8,019 bases of DNA from an uncultured Oscillospiraceae bacterium (GTDB taxonomy: Bacteria; Bacillota; Clostridia; Oscillospirales; Oscillospiraceae). The stretch spans positions 1 through 8,019 of the forward strand of contig CANRNA010000076.1 in the NCBI GenBank assembly GCA_947631805.1, written 5' to 3'. Below, piece by piece: positions 1-6,763 of this stretch; the first letter of the stretch is position 1; each line of letters starts with the position of its first letter. A model generated the notes under the pieces. That model ran no database searches and was not told the DNA's origin. It saw only the letters and a list, made by a program, of their open reading frames with translations. The translations under genes were made by a program, and so were the position numbers.

Positions 1-5
1 CGCTC

Positions 6-968
6 ATGACCACCGTCTCCGTCGCCATACCCTGCTACCGCTCCGCCAGGACCATCGGCCCGGTGGTGGAGGAGGTGCGCGCCGTCATCTCCGCCCGGCC
101 TGGCTACGATTATCAGATCATCCTGGTGAACGACTCCCCGGACGACGACACCTTCGACGCCATCGACCGGCTGTGCCGGGAGGATGAGAAGATCGTGGGG
201 GTGGACCTGTCCCGGAACTTCGGCCAGTCCACGGCCAAAATGGCCGCCATCCCCTTTGTGACGGGGGACGTGCTGGTGTACATGGACGACGACGGCCAGC
301 ACCCGGCGGACCAGATATTCCGTCTGGTGGACAAGGTGCTGACCGAGGGCTACGACGTGGTGTACGCCAGATTCGACCACAAAAAGCACAGCTTTTTCAA
401 GCGGGTCACCAGCTGGATGAACACCCGGATGCTGGAGCTCAACGGCTCCCAGCCCAAGGGCATCACCATCTCCAGCTACTACGCCATCAGCCGCATCGCC
501 GTGGACGCCCTGAAAAAGTACAAAAGCCCCTTCCCCTCCATGGGCGGGTATCTGTCCCACGTGGCCCAGCGCTACGCCAATGTGGACATGCCCCATCGGG
601 ACCGGCTGGCGGGCCATTCCAATTACACCCTGGGCAAGATGGTCAAGCTCTGGCTCACCGGCTTCACCAACTTCTCCACCGTGCCCCTGCGCATAGCCGC
701 CCTGATCGGGGTGCTGTGCGCCGGGCTCGGCTTCGTCACCGCCATCATCGTGATCATACGCAAGCTGCTGGACCCCTCCATCGCCGCCGGATTCACCACC
801 TCCATCGCAACGCAGCTCTTCATCGGCGGGGTGATCATGATGATACTGGGCCTGTGCGGGGAGTACATCGGCCGCATCTATATGACCGTCAGCAACATGC
901 CCCAGTACGAGATACGCCGGACGGTGAACGCGCCCGGGACCGAGGAGGAAAAAGACCATGGGAAGTAA
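6..968 (+). CDS. GtrB/ArnC-type family-2 glycosyltransferase, membrane-anchored (polyprenyl-phosphate sugar transferase-like)
   Basis: Likely transfers a sugar from a nucleotide donor to a polyprenyl (undecaprenyl) phosphate carrier on the inner face of the membrane. Residues 1-225 form a GT-A fold: the N-terminal VAIPCYR strand, the acidic pair N42-D43 after IILV, and the metal-binding MDDDGQHP motif at 93-100. The segment HSNYTLGKM (204-212), two C-terminal membrane helices (about 229-252 and 269-289) and GEYIGRIY (285-292) are typical of the GtrB/ArnC/DPM1-like branch, and 320 residues is the usual length. The ATG at 6 overlaps an in-frame TGA at 7-9, so an upstream gene may end there; any ribosome binding site lies outside the window. 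The 3' end overlaps the next gene by 11 bases, indicating one transcript. The fold and branch are well supported; the exact sugar and acceptor are unknown. Confidence 0.9.
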   Translation: MTTVSVAIPCYRSARTIGPVVEEVRAVISARPGYDYQIILVNDSPDDDTFDAIDRLCREDEKIVGVDLSRNFGQSTAKMAAIPFVTGDVLVYMDDDGQHPADQIFRLVDKVLTEGYDVVYARFDHKKHSFFKRVTSWMNTRMLELNGSQPKGITISSYYAISRIAVDALKKYKSPFPSMGGYLSHVAQRYANVDMPHRDRLAGHSNYTLGKMVKLWLTGFTNFSTVPLRIAALIGVLCAGLGFVTAIIVIIRKLLDPSIAAGFTTSIATQLFIGGVIMMILGLCGEYIGRIYMTVSNMPQYEIRRTVNAPGTEEEKDHGK

Positions 969-2037
969 GCTGCGCCCCCTGTATGACAAGCTCTATATCG
1001 GCGTGGAGACGTTCCTTCTGGCCCGTGACGCCCGGCGGGACGCCAAGCGGGACGTGAAGCACCTGCCCCCCAACCCCCAGGTGGACGAGCAGTACGACAG
1101 CCTCATCCGCTCCTACTGGCGGCAGTTCAAGGTGTCCGTGCCCAAAAAATACTGGTTCCACCTGCTGGCCAACGCCAACCGGCCCTTCAGCCCCAAGTAT
1201 ATCCCGGACGATCTGTGGTTCGGCCGCATCATCCCCCATTACAACAACCTTATCTTCGCCAAGGCCCTTCAGGATAAGTGCATGTACAGCGTGCTGTTTT
1301 CCGGCGTGCCCCAGCCGGTGACGGTGGTGAAGAACATCGCCGGGGTGTTTTACGACGGGGACATGGGCCTTCTGACGCGGCAGGAGGCCGTCGCGCGCTG
1401 CCACGGGACGGGCCGCATCCTGGCCAAGCCCTCCGTGAGCACCGGCATGGGCAACAACATCCGCTTTTACGACCGGGAAACCCTCACCGACGGGGATATC
1501 GAGGGCATCTTCCGCCAGTACAGGGAAAATTTCATCATCCAGGAAAAGCTGGTCCAGCACCCGGACCTGGCCCGGCTCAACCCCTCCTCCCTGAACACCA
1601 TCCGGGTGCTCACCTTCCTCCACGGCGACCGGGTCCACGTGCTCACCGCCGTGCTGCGGGTGGGCGGCCCCGCCAGCGAGGTGGACAACACCTCCCAGGG
1701 CGGCTACGCCGTCACCATCCGGCCCGACGGGTCCCTGGCCCCTCTGGGCCAGAACAAAAAGTGGGAGTACGCCGAGGCGCTGGCAAACGGCGTCCGCTTC
1801 CAGGACGTGACCATCCCCTCCTATGACCGGGTCATCCAGACCGTCACCGCCCTCGCCGCCCGCTTCGGCCAGTTCAGGATCATCGGCTGGGACATGGCCG
1901 TGGCCCAGGACGGGGAGCCCACCCTGGTGGAGTACAACATCATCCCCATGCACGGGTGCCATTGCAGCGCGCCGGTGTTCGGGGACATGACCGACCAGGT
2001 CCTGGAAGAGGTCTTCGGAAGGAGGAACGCCCCTTGA
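958..2037 (+). CDS. Sugar-transfer-associated ATP-grasp protein, first of a tandem pair
   Basis: An ATP-grasp enzyme resembling Pfam ATPgrasp_ST, a family found in surface-polysaccharide loci and predicted to ligate a carboxylate (such as an amino acid) to a nucleophile through an acyl phosphate. Visible motifs: the nucleotide-binding lysine in ILAKPS (K157), a glycine-rich loop STGMGNN (161-167), the hinge and linker IIQEKLVQHP (193-202), LNPSSLNTIRVLT (207-219), the VDNTSQGG loop (242-249), and metal ligands in GWDMAV (D312) and VEYN (E325, N327). The first ~110 residues are a less recognisable N-terminal region. After VEYN the tail carries an odd MHGCHC segment (331-336) not seen in the sister gene. 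A GAGGAGG at 942-948 sits 9 bases before the ATG, and the gene begins inside the end of the preceding glycosyltransferase. No signal peptide or membrane segment, so cytoplasmic. The family is well supported; substrates are not known. Confidence 0.87.
   Translation: MGSKLRPLYDKLYIGVETFLLARDARRDAKRDVKHLPPNPQVDEQYDSLIRSYWRQFKVSVPKKYWFHLLANANRPFSPKYIPDDLWFGRIIPHYNNLIFAKALQDKCMYSVLFSGVPQPVTVVKNIAGVFYDGDMGLLTRQEAVARCHGTGRILAKPSVSTGMGNNIRFYDRETLTDGDIEGIFRQYRENFIIQEKLVQHPDLARLNPSSLNTIRVLTFLHGDRVHVLTAVLRVGGPASEVDNTSQGGYAVTIRPDGSLAPLGQNKKWEYAEALANGVRFQDVTIPSYDRVIQTVTALAARFGQFRIIGWDMAVAQDGEPTLVEYNIIPMHGCHCSAPVFGDMTDQVLEEVFGRRNAP
2019..2036 (+). promoter_or_regulatory. Ribosome binding site that decides a TTG start
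   Basis: A full AAGGAGG at 2019-2025 stands 8 bases before a TTG at 2034-2036. The TTG overlaps the TGA (2035-2037) that ends the first ATP-grasp gene. The nearest in-frame ATG is 78 bases upstream at 1956 and would add 26 residues rich in Arg, Gly and Pro that look like an out-of-frame reading of the previous gene. The TTG is therefore the better start for the second ATP-grasp gene. Confidence 0.8.
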
Positions 2038-3005
2038 CGCCCCTGCAATATTTCAAGCGGTTTCTGCGCTCCCTGCCGGAGCTGGCGGAGCAGTCCGGCT
2101 TTTCCCGGCTCCACCTGCTTTTCTCCTACGCGGTGTGCTTCATCTTCCACGGCGCCAACTCCGAGGAGTTCAGCGCCCTGCACCTGTATGAGTATAGCTA
2201 TACCCGGTGCGCCCAGTTCCTGCTCATCCGGGAGACCCAGAAGCGCAGCGACCAGCTGAACGCCGGGGCCACGAAGGACGACACCGACCGTTTTGACGAC
2301 AAGCGCCGCTTCAACGAGACCTTCCGGGAGCACATCCGCCGGGACTGGCTGTATCTGCCCGACAGCACCCCGGACCAGGTCCGTGCCTTTCTGGCCCGGA
2401 ACAGCCATTTTCTCGTGAAGGACAACCTGGGCACCCAGGGCAAGAGCATCTTCCAGTACGACGCCGGGGACGTGGACCCGGACACCTTTCTCCGGGAATA
2501 CGGCGGCAAGCCCTTCCTGCTGGAGGCGTTCATCGCCCAGCACCCGTCCGTCACCGCCCTGAACCCCTCCACGGTGAACACCGTGCGCATCCAGACCTTC
2601 CGCCGGGGGGACCGCGTCCTGCTGGCGGGGGGCTGCATCCGCTGCGGCGGGGCGGGGGCCTTTGTGGACAACTTCCACCAGGGCGGCGTGGCCTATCCCC
2701 TGGACATGGACACCGGCCGGGTCACCGGCCAGGGCCGCCAGCTCACCGGCAGGTGCTATCTGCGCCACCCCTCCACCGGCCAGTACATGCCCGGCTTCCA
2801 GGTGCCCTTCTGGGAGGACGTGACGGCCATGGTGAAAAAGGCCGCCGTCACTGTGCCCCACATCGGCTATGTGGGCTGGGACGTGGCCATCACCCCGGAG
2901 GGACCGGAGCTGGTGGAGGGCAACATCAACTATCCCGACCCCATCGTGGTACAGCTGGACGGCCGCGGCGTGCGGCGGCTGCTGGCCGATTTCGTGGACG
3001 GCTGA
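2034..3005 (+). CDS. Sugar-transfer-associated ATP-grasp protein, second of a tandem pair (TTG start)
   Basis: A paralogue of the preceding gene and probably a cytoplasmic carboxylate-amine/alcohol ligase acting on a glycan or lipid-linked intermediate. From the TTG start it has 323 residues. Motifs align with its sister: lysine in LVKD (K129), GTQGKS loop (133-138), LLEAFIAQHP (162-171), LNPSTVNTVRIQT (176-188), VDNFHQGG (211-218) and the metal-ligand pair GWDVAI (D283) and VEGN (E295, N297). The end, NINYPDPIVVQLDG, is close to the usual ATPgrasp_ST ending, unlike the first copy. The N-terminal 110 residues form a separate alpha-rich region. It overlaps the upstream stop by four bases, implying translational coupling and perhaps paired action. 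Membership of the ATP-grasp family is firm; the reaction and substrate are inferred from family context only. Confidence 0.87.
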   Translation: MTPLQYFKRFLRSLPELAEQSGFSRLHLLFSYAVCFIFHGANSEEFSALHLYEYSYTRCAQFLLIRETQKRSDQLNAGATKDDTDRFDDKRRFNETFREHIRRDWLYLPDSTPDQVRAFLARNSHFLVKDNLGTQGKSIFQYDAGDVDPDTFLREYGGKPFLLEAFIAQHPSVTALNPSTVNTVRIQTFRRGDRVLLAGGCIRCGGAGAFVDNFHQGGVAYPLDMDTGRVTGQGRQLTGRCYLRHPSTGQYMPGFQVPFWEDVTAMVKKAAVTVPHIGYVGWDVAITPEGPELVEGNINYPDPIVVQLDGRGVRRLLADFVDG

Positions 3006-3014
3006 GGCGCGACC

Positions 3015-4604
3015 ATGACCCGCACACAAAACTCCTTCTTCAACTTCATATCCAGCCTGGGCGCGTCCCTGCTCATGATCGTGCTGAACTTCATCACCAG
3101 GGCCGTGTTCATCCGGGTGCTGGACGTGAGCTATCAGGGCCTGGAGGGGCTGTTTTCCAACATCCTGTCGGTGCTGAGCCTGACGGAGCTGGGCTTCGGC
3201 TCGGCCATCGCCTTCAAGCTCTACAAGCCCATCGAGGAGGACGACCGGCCCAGGCTGCTGGTGCTGATGAAGCTCTACCGGCAGGTGTACTTCGTCATCG
3301 GCTGCGTCATCGCCCTGCTGGGGCTGGCGCTGATACCCTTCCTGCCCCGGCTGGTGAAAGATTACGGCCGCCTGGCGGAGCTGGGGCTGAACGGGGGGCT
3401 CATCTTTCTCATCTACCTGTTCAACAGCGTCTCCTCCTACTGGTTCTTCGCCTACAAGAACGCCTTTGTCACCGCCACCCAGAAGAGCTATATCCTCACG
3501 GTCTCCGGCTATGTCATCTCCGTGGCAAACAGCGTCACACAGATATGCGTGCTGGTGTTCACCCGTAACTTTGTGCTGTATATCGCCGTGCAGGTGGTAT
3601 TCACCATTTTGCGCAACATCCTCTACGCGGTGATATGCGACAGGCGGCACCCCTATCTGAAGGAGAAGACCGCCGACCGGATATCCCGGGAGGAGCTGAA
3701 GGGCTTTTTCTCCGACTGCTCGGCCCTGTTTCTCTACCGCATCGCCAACGTGGCCCTGGACAGCTCCGACAACATCGTCCTGTCCACCATGCTGGGCCTG
3801 GAGGCCAACGGCCTGTATTACAGCTATCTGACCGTCAAGACCTCCATCCGCACCCTGCTCAACAGCTTTTTCGGCTCCCTGCAGGCGTCTCTGGGGAGTC
3901 TGTACACCACCGGCAACCTGGACTGGTCCCGGCTGATGTTCCGGGTGGTGAATCTGGCCACCGTGTGCCTTTACGGGGTGTTCTCCGTGGGCATCGCCGT
4001 GCTGCTGGACGAATTCGTCGCCATCGTGTGGGGGCCGGATATGGTGGTCACCGCCTGGACCGTGGGGGGAAAGACCGTGGCTACCCCCCTGGCCCTGTTC
4101 ATCGGGATAGAGTTCTTCCTCACCGGCAAGGCCTATTTTCTCAGCACCTTCCGCTCCGCCATGGGGCTGTTCCGCCAGATGCGCTTCCGCCCGGTGGTGA
4201 ACGTGACGGTGAATCTGGCCGTGTCTGTGCTGCTGGTGCCCCGGATGGGCATCGCCGGGTGCGTGGTGGGCACCATCGCGGCCTATCTCAGCTCCAATCT
4301 GCTGTTCGACCCGCCGCTGATATACAAAAAGGTGCTGGGGCTGCCTCTGCGCCGGTATTTCCTTCTGAACCTGGCCTACGACGCCGTCACCGCCGGGGCG
4401 CTGGCCCTGAGCTGGTGGCTGTGCTCGCTCATCCCCCTGGGGGGCTGGCTGGGCTTCATCGTCCACGGTTGCGTGTGCGTGGGCACGACCTGCGGCATAT
4501 TCCTCCTGTGCTACTGCCGCACGGAGGAGCTGCGCTATATCCTCCGGGCCGGGAAGGACCTTCTGCCCCGCCGGGGCGGCGGCGCTGACGCGAAGGGGAC
4601 ATGA
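3015..4604 (+). CDS. Wzx-like polysaccharide flippase, MOP superfamily
   Basis: A 529-residue integral membrane protein of the type that moves lipid-linked oligosaccharides across the cytoplasmic membrane. The N-terminus (NSFFNFISSLGASLLMIVLN, then FITRAVFIRVLDVSYQGLEG) and LTELGFGSAIAFKLYKP (56-72) are typical of Clostridia surface-polysaccharide flippases. Hydrophobic stretches recur through the whole protein, for example about 15-35, 91-112, 127-146, 160-182, 188-207, 312-331, 355-370, 397-408, 411-432 and 451-500, consistent with the 12-14 helices of the family. The ATG follows the preceding stop by nine bases; GAGG at 3004-3007, within the stop region, gives a 7-base spacing. Placement after two ATP-grasp enzymes suggests it exports the product they modify. 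It lacks any glycosyltransferase motif. The family is clear; the transported glycan is unknown. Confidence 0.9.
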   Translation: MTRTQNSFFNFISSLGASLLMIVLNFITRAVFIRVLDVSYQGLEGLFSNILSVLSLTELGFGSAIAFKLYKPIEEDDRPRLLVLMKLYRQVYFVIGCVIALLGLALIPFLPRLVKDYGRLAELGLNGGLIFLIYLFNSVSSYWFFAYKNAFVTATQKSYILTVSGYVISVANSVTQICVLVFTRNFVLYIAVQVVFTILRNILYAVICDRRHPYLKEKTADRISREELKGFFSDCSALFLYRIANVALDSSDNIVLSTMLGLEANGLYYSYLTVKTSIRTLLNSFFGSLQASLGSLYTTGNLDWSRLMFRVVNLATVCLYGVFSVGIAVLLDEFVAIVWGPDMVVTAWTVGGKTVATPLALFIGIEFFLTGKAYFLSTFRSAMGLFRQMRFRPVVNVTVNLAVSVLLVPRMGIAGCVVGTIAAYLSSNLLFDPPLIYKKVLGLPLRRYFLLNLAYDAVTAGALALSWWLCSLIPLGGWLGFIVHGCVCVGTTCGIFLLCYCRTEELRYILRAGKDLLPRRGGGADAKGT

Positions 4605-4609
4605 CCATG
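4593..4609 (+). promoter_or_regulatory. Ribosome binding site that chooses between two ATG starts
   Basis: AAGGGG at 4593-4598 lies only 2 bases before the ATG at 4601 but 8 bases before the in-frame ATG at 4607. The second spacing is normal, and it starts the protein as MTPYFSIIVPVY, close to the usual beginning of family-2 glycosyltransferases. The first ATG would form an ATGA overlap with the flippase stop and add only two residues (MT), so the choice hardly alters the product. Confidence 0.6.
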
Positions 4610-5641
4610 ACGCCGTATTTTTCCATCATCGTGCCGGTCTACAGGGCGGAGCCATACCTCCGCCAGTGCGTGGACAGTATCCTGGGCCAGACCTTTCCCG
4701 ACTTTGAGCTCATTTTGGTGGACGACGGCTCCCCGGACGGGAGCCCCGCCCTCTGCGACGAATACGCCCGAAAGGACGGGCGCGTCGCCGCCCTCCACCA
4801 GCCCAACGCCGGGCCCACCGCCGCCCGGCGGAACGGCCTGGACCGGGCCCAGGGCGAATACGTCTGCTTCGTGGACTCCGACGACTGGGTGGTCCCTCAT
4901 TGGCTGGAGACCGTCAAGGACCATATCGACGAAAACGGCGGCCCGGACATGGTCATCTTCGACTACGACCGGGACAGCGGCCAGCCGGAGCAGCCGGTGC
5001 TGGCGGCGGAGGGGTATTATGACCGCGCCCGTCTGGAGGCGGAGATATACCCCTGGATGCTCTGCGACGTCCGCAGACGGCCCTTCGGCACCCAGCTCTT
5101 CCCCGGCCACCTGTGCACCAAGGCCTTCCGGCGGGAGCTGGTGTGCGCCCACTTCATCGCCGACGAGCGCATCACGGTGTTCGAGGACGCGGCCATGCTG
5201 TACGAGTGCGTCTATCACGCCCGCTCTGTCTACATCTCCCGCCAGCGGCTGTATATCTACCGGCGGGTGGAGCAGTCCAACCTGTGCCACTACCGGCCCG
5301 ACTATTTTCAGGAGCTGAAAATGGGCCTGGACTACATGACCGCCTCCATAGGCGGCATATCCCCGGTCCTGGACAGGCAGATCAGCGGCTTTTACGTCCG
5401 GAAGATCATCGTCGGCATCCTGCAAGCCTACGGCCAGCACAGCTCCGTTCGGGCCGCGGCCCGGGACCTGCGCCGGGGCCTGCGGGACACGGGGCTCATG
5501 GGGGGCATCTCCTCCCAGGGGCTTCCCGGCTTTATCCGGCTGTATGTGTGGATGCTGAAGTGCCGCCTCTTCCTCCCCGCCGCCCTCGTCACGGTGATGC
5601 GCATGGAGCCGGAGGAACAGCCCCACCGGCCCGGACAGTGA
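4607..5641 (+). CDS. Family-2 glycosyltransferase (GT-A fold), first of a tandem pair
   Basis: A 344-residue cytoplasmic glycosyltransferase that probably adds a sugar to the growing lipid-linked glycan. The N-terminal GT-A domain shows FSIIVPVYRAE (5-15), the nucleotide-binding LILVDDGSPDGS (35-46), the NAGPTAARRNGL motif (67-78) and the DXD-type metal site VDSDDWV (89-95). A later FEDAAML (192-198) supplies the ED pair that often serves as catalytic base region. The C-terminal ~100 residues end in GFIRLYVWMLKCRLFLPAAL (308-327), an amphipathic or membrane-contacting stretch shared with the next gene. The start at 4607 is preferred over 4601 on ribosome-binding-site spacing. It follows the flippase by two bases and precedes the next glycosyltransferase by 15 bases. 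Family membership is firm; donor sugar and acceptor cannot be told from sequence. Confidence 0.9.
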   Translation: MTPYFSIIVPVYRAEPYLRQCVDSILGQTFPDFELILVDDGSPDGSPALCDEYARKDGRVAALHQPNAGPTAARRNGLDRAQGEYVCFVDSDDWVVPHWLETVKDHIDENGGPDMVIFDYDRDSGQPEQPVLAAEGYYDRARLEAEIYPWMLCDVRRRPFGTQLFPGHLCTKAFRRELVCAHFIADERITVFEDAAMLYECVYHARSVYISRQRLYIYRRVEQSNLCHYRPDYFQELKMGLDYMTASIGGISPVLDRQISGFYVRKIIVGILQAYGQHSSVRAAARDLRRGLRDTGLMGGISSQGLPGFIRLYVWMLKCRLFLPAALVTVMRMEPEEQPHRPGQ

Positions 5642-5656
5642 CCCCAAGGAGGACCC

Positions 5657-6688
5657 ATGGCAAGAGTATCGGTCATCATTCCCGTGTACAACGGGGAAGA
5701 ATATCTCCCCCCCTGCCTGGACAGCATGGCCGCCCAGACCCTGGGGGACATGGAGGTCATCCTGGTGGACGACGGCTCCTCCGACGGCTCCGGGGCCCTG
5801 TGCGACGCCTATGCCGCCCGTGACGGGCGCTTCTCCGTCATCCATCAGCCCAACCGGGGGGTGGTGTCCGCCCTACTGGCGGGGCTGGCCGCCGCCGCCG
5901 GGACATACGTCGGCTTCGTGGACGCGGACGACTGGGTCGATGCGGACTATTTCGCCCACCTCTATGACCGGGCCCGGCAGACCGGGGCGGACGTGGTCCA
6001 GGCGGAGCGGATAGAGGAGCGGGCCCGGCCCGAGCCCCTCATCCAGCCGGAGACCCGGATATACGAGGGCGCAGAGGATATGGCCCGGCTGATGGAGATG
6101 TTTTTCACCCTGTTCCGCTTTGAAAACGCCCGCCGCCCCATCACCTACGCCCGGTGGGACAAGCTGTACCGCCGGGAGCTGATAGGGCCCAACCTGGGCC
6201 TGCTGGACGAGGGGCTGTATCTGTCCGAGGACGCGCTGTTCAACGCCGCCATGCTGCCGGACTGCAAGCGGGTGGCCGTGCTCAGCGGCACGCCCAAATA
6301 CCATTACCGCATCCGCAGCGGCTCCAACTCCCACCGCTTTGACCCCCGGGAGATGGAGCGCATCGCCCAGCTCCACGCCGACCTGGTCCGGGTGGCCGGG
6401 GCGAAGGGGGTGGACCCCGCCCTGCCGGAGCTGTACACCGGCTACGGGGCCTACTGCCGGATATACGCCGCCGCCGGGCTCCCCGGCGTGTCCGTGGCCC
6501 AGCGGACGGACTACGTGCGCACGCTTCTGGCCGCCGCCCCCGCCGGGACCCTGGCCCGCTACGCCGCCTACCGGGGCGGGCTGTTCATCCGGCTGTACTG
6601 CGCCATGCTGGAAAAGGGGCTTCTGCTGCCGTGCGTGCTGGCCGCGTCCCTCCACAGCCGCCTGGGGCAGGGCTCCAGCTTCCACTGA
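5657..6688 (+). CDS. Family-2 glycosyltransferase (GT-A fold), second of a tandem pair
   Basis: A 343-residue relative of the preceding gene, probably adding another sugar to the same glycan. The GT-A domain has VSVIIPVYNGEEYL (4-17), VILVDDGSSDGSGALCD (34-50) and the metal site VDADDWVD (88-95), followed by LSEDALF (189-195) with the acidic ED pair. The usual N-x-G-x-S-x-A-R-N-x-G-L motif is altered here to NRGVVSALLAGL (66-77), losing the Arg and Asn. The C-terminus carries GLFIRLYCAMLEKGLLLPCV (308-327), matching the tail of its neighbour and pointing to a shared origin. AAGGAGG at 5646-5652 gives a short 4-base spacing to the ATG, which is the only reasonable start. It is the last gene before a strong terminator. 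Family membership is firm; specificity is unknown. Confidence 0.9.
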   Translation: MARVSVIIPVYNGEEYLPPCLDSMAAQTLGDMEVILVDDGSSDGSGALCDAYAARDGRFSVIHQPNRGVVSALLAGLAAAAGTYVGFVDADDWVDADYFAHLYDRARQTGADVVQAERIEERARPEPLIQPETRIYEGAEDMARLMEMFFTLFRFENARRPITYARWDKLYRRELIGPNLGLLDEGLYLSEDALFNAAMLPDCKRVAVLSGTPKYHYRIRSGSNSHRFDPREMERIAQLHADLVRVAGAKGVDPALPELYTGYGAYCRIYAAAGLPGVSVAQRTDYVRTLLAAAPAGTLARYAAYRGGLFIRLYCAMLEKGLLLPCVLAASLHSRLGQGSSFH

Positions 6689-6694
6689 AAAAAC

Positions 6695-6725
6695 TTCGCC
6701 GCCGATGGGCGGCGAAAATTTTTTT
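6695..6725 (+). terminator. Intrinsic terminator of the glycan operon
   Basis: A perfect 9-bp stem TTCGCCGCC (6695-6703) / GGCGGCGAA (6708-6716) closes a four-base GATG loop and is followed by AA and then seven T residues (6719-6725). It starts seven bases after the stop of the last glycosyltransferase. Six A residues (6688-6693) lie on the other side, so it could also work on the minus strand, but no minus-strand gene is seen that would need it. Confidence 0.93.
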
Positions 6726-6735
6726 GAAAAGGGTA

Positions 6736-6763
6736 TTGACAAACCGTTATAACTGTATATACT
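6736..6763 (+). promoter_or_regulatory. Sigma-A-type promoter of the GntR-ABC operon
   Basis: A consensus -35 TTGACA (6736-6741) and a near-consensus -10 TATACT (6758-6763) are separated by 16 bases. Transcription would begin near 6770, giving a leader of about 25 bases with GAGG at 6784-6787 before the regulator's ATG. The region is strikingly AT-rich compared with its surroundings. The -10 falls inside the repeat cluster described as the operator. Confidence 0.85.

Noticed and set aside
2753..3568. A plus-strand frame of 271 codons overlapping the end of the second ATP-grasp gene and the start of the flippase (and a like frame at 3635-4588)
   Set aside because: Rich in Arg, Ala, Gly, Pro and His, as expected for an off-frame reading of GC-rich coding DNA. 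It conflicts with two well-supported genes.
1821..4466. An open minus-strand frame of 881 codons across the ATP-grasp and flippase genes
   Set aside because: It is codon-aligned with the real genes and stays open only because they lack TTA, CTA and TCA codons. Its translation is a low-complexity mix of Gly, Gln, His, Val and Asp without domains, and there is no ribosome binding site logic for it.
4535..5845. A 436-codon minus-strand open frame over the first tandem glycosyltransferase, and similar ones at 889-1962 and 5873-6742
   Set aside because: Same cause as above: mirror frames of strongly biased plus-strand genes. The plus-strand products have clear catalytic motifs and the mirrors have none.
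6688..6725. A bidirectional terminator serving a minus-strand gene
   Set aside because: The A tract at 6688-6693 would allow it, but no convincing minus-strand gene reads toward it from the right.
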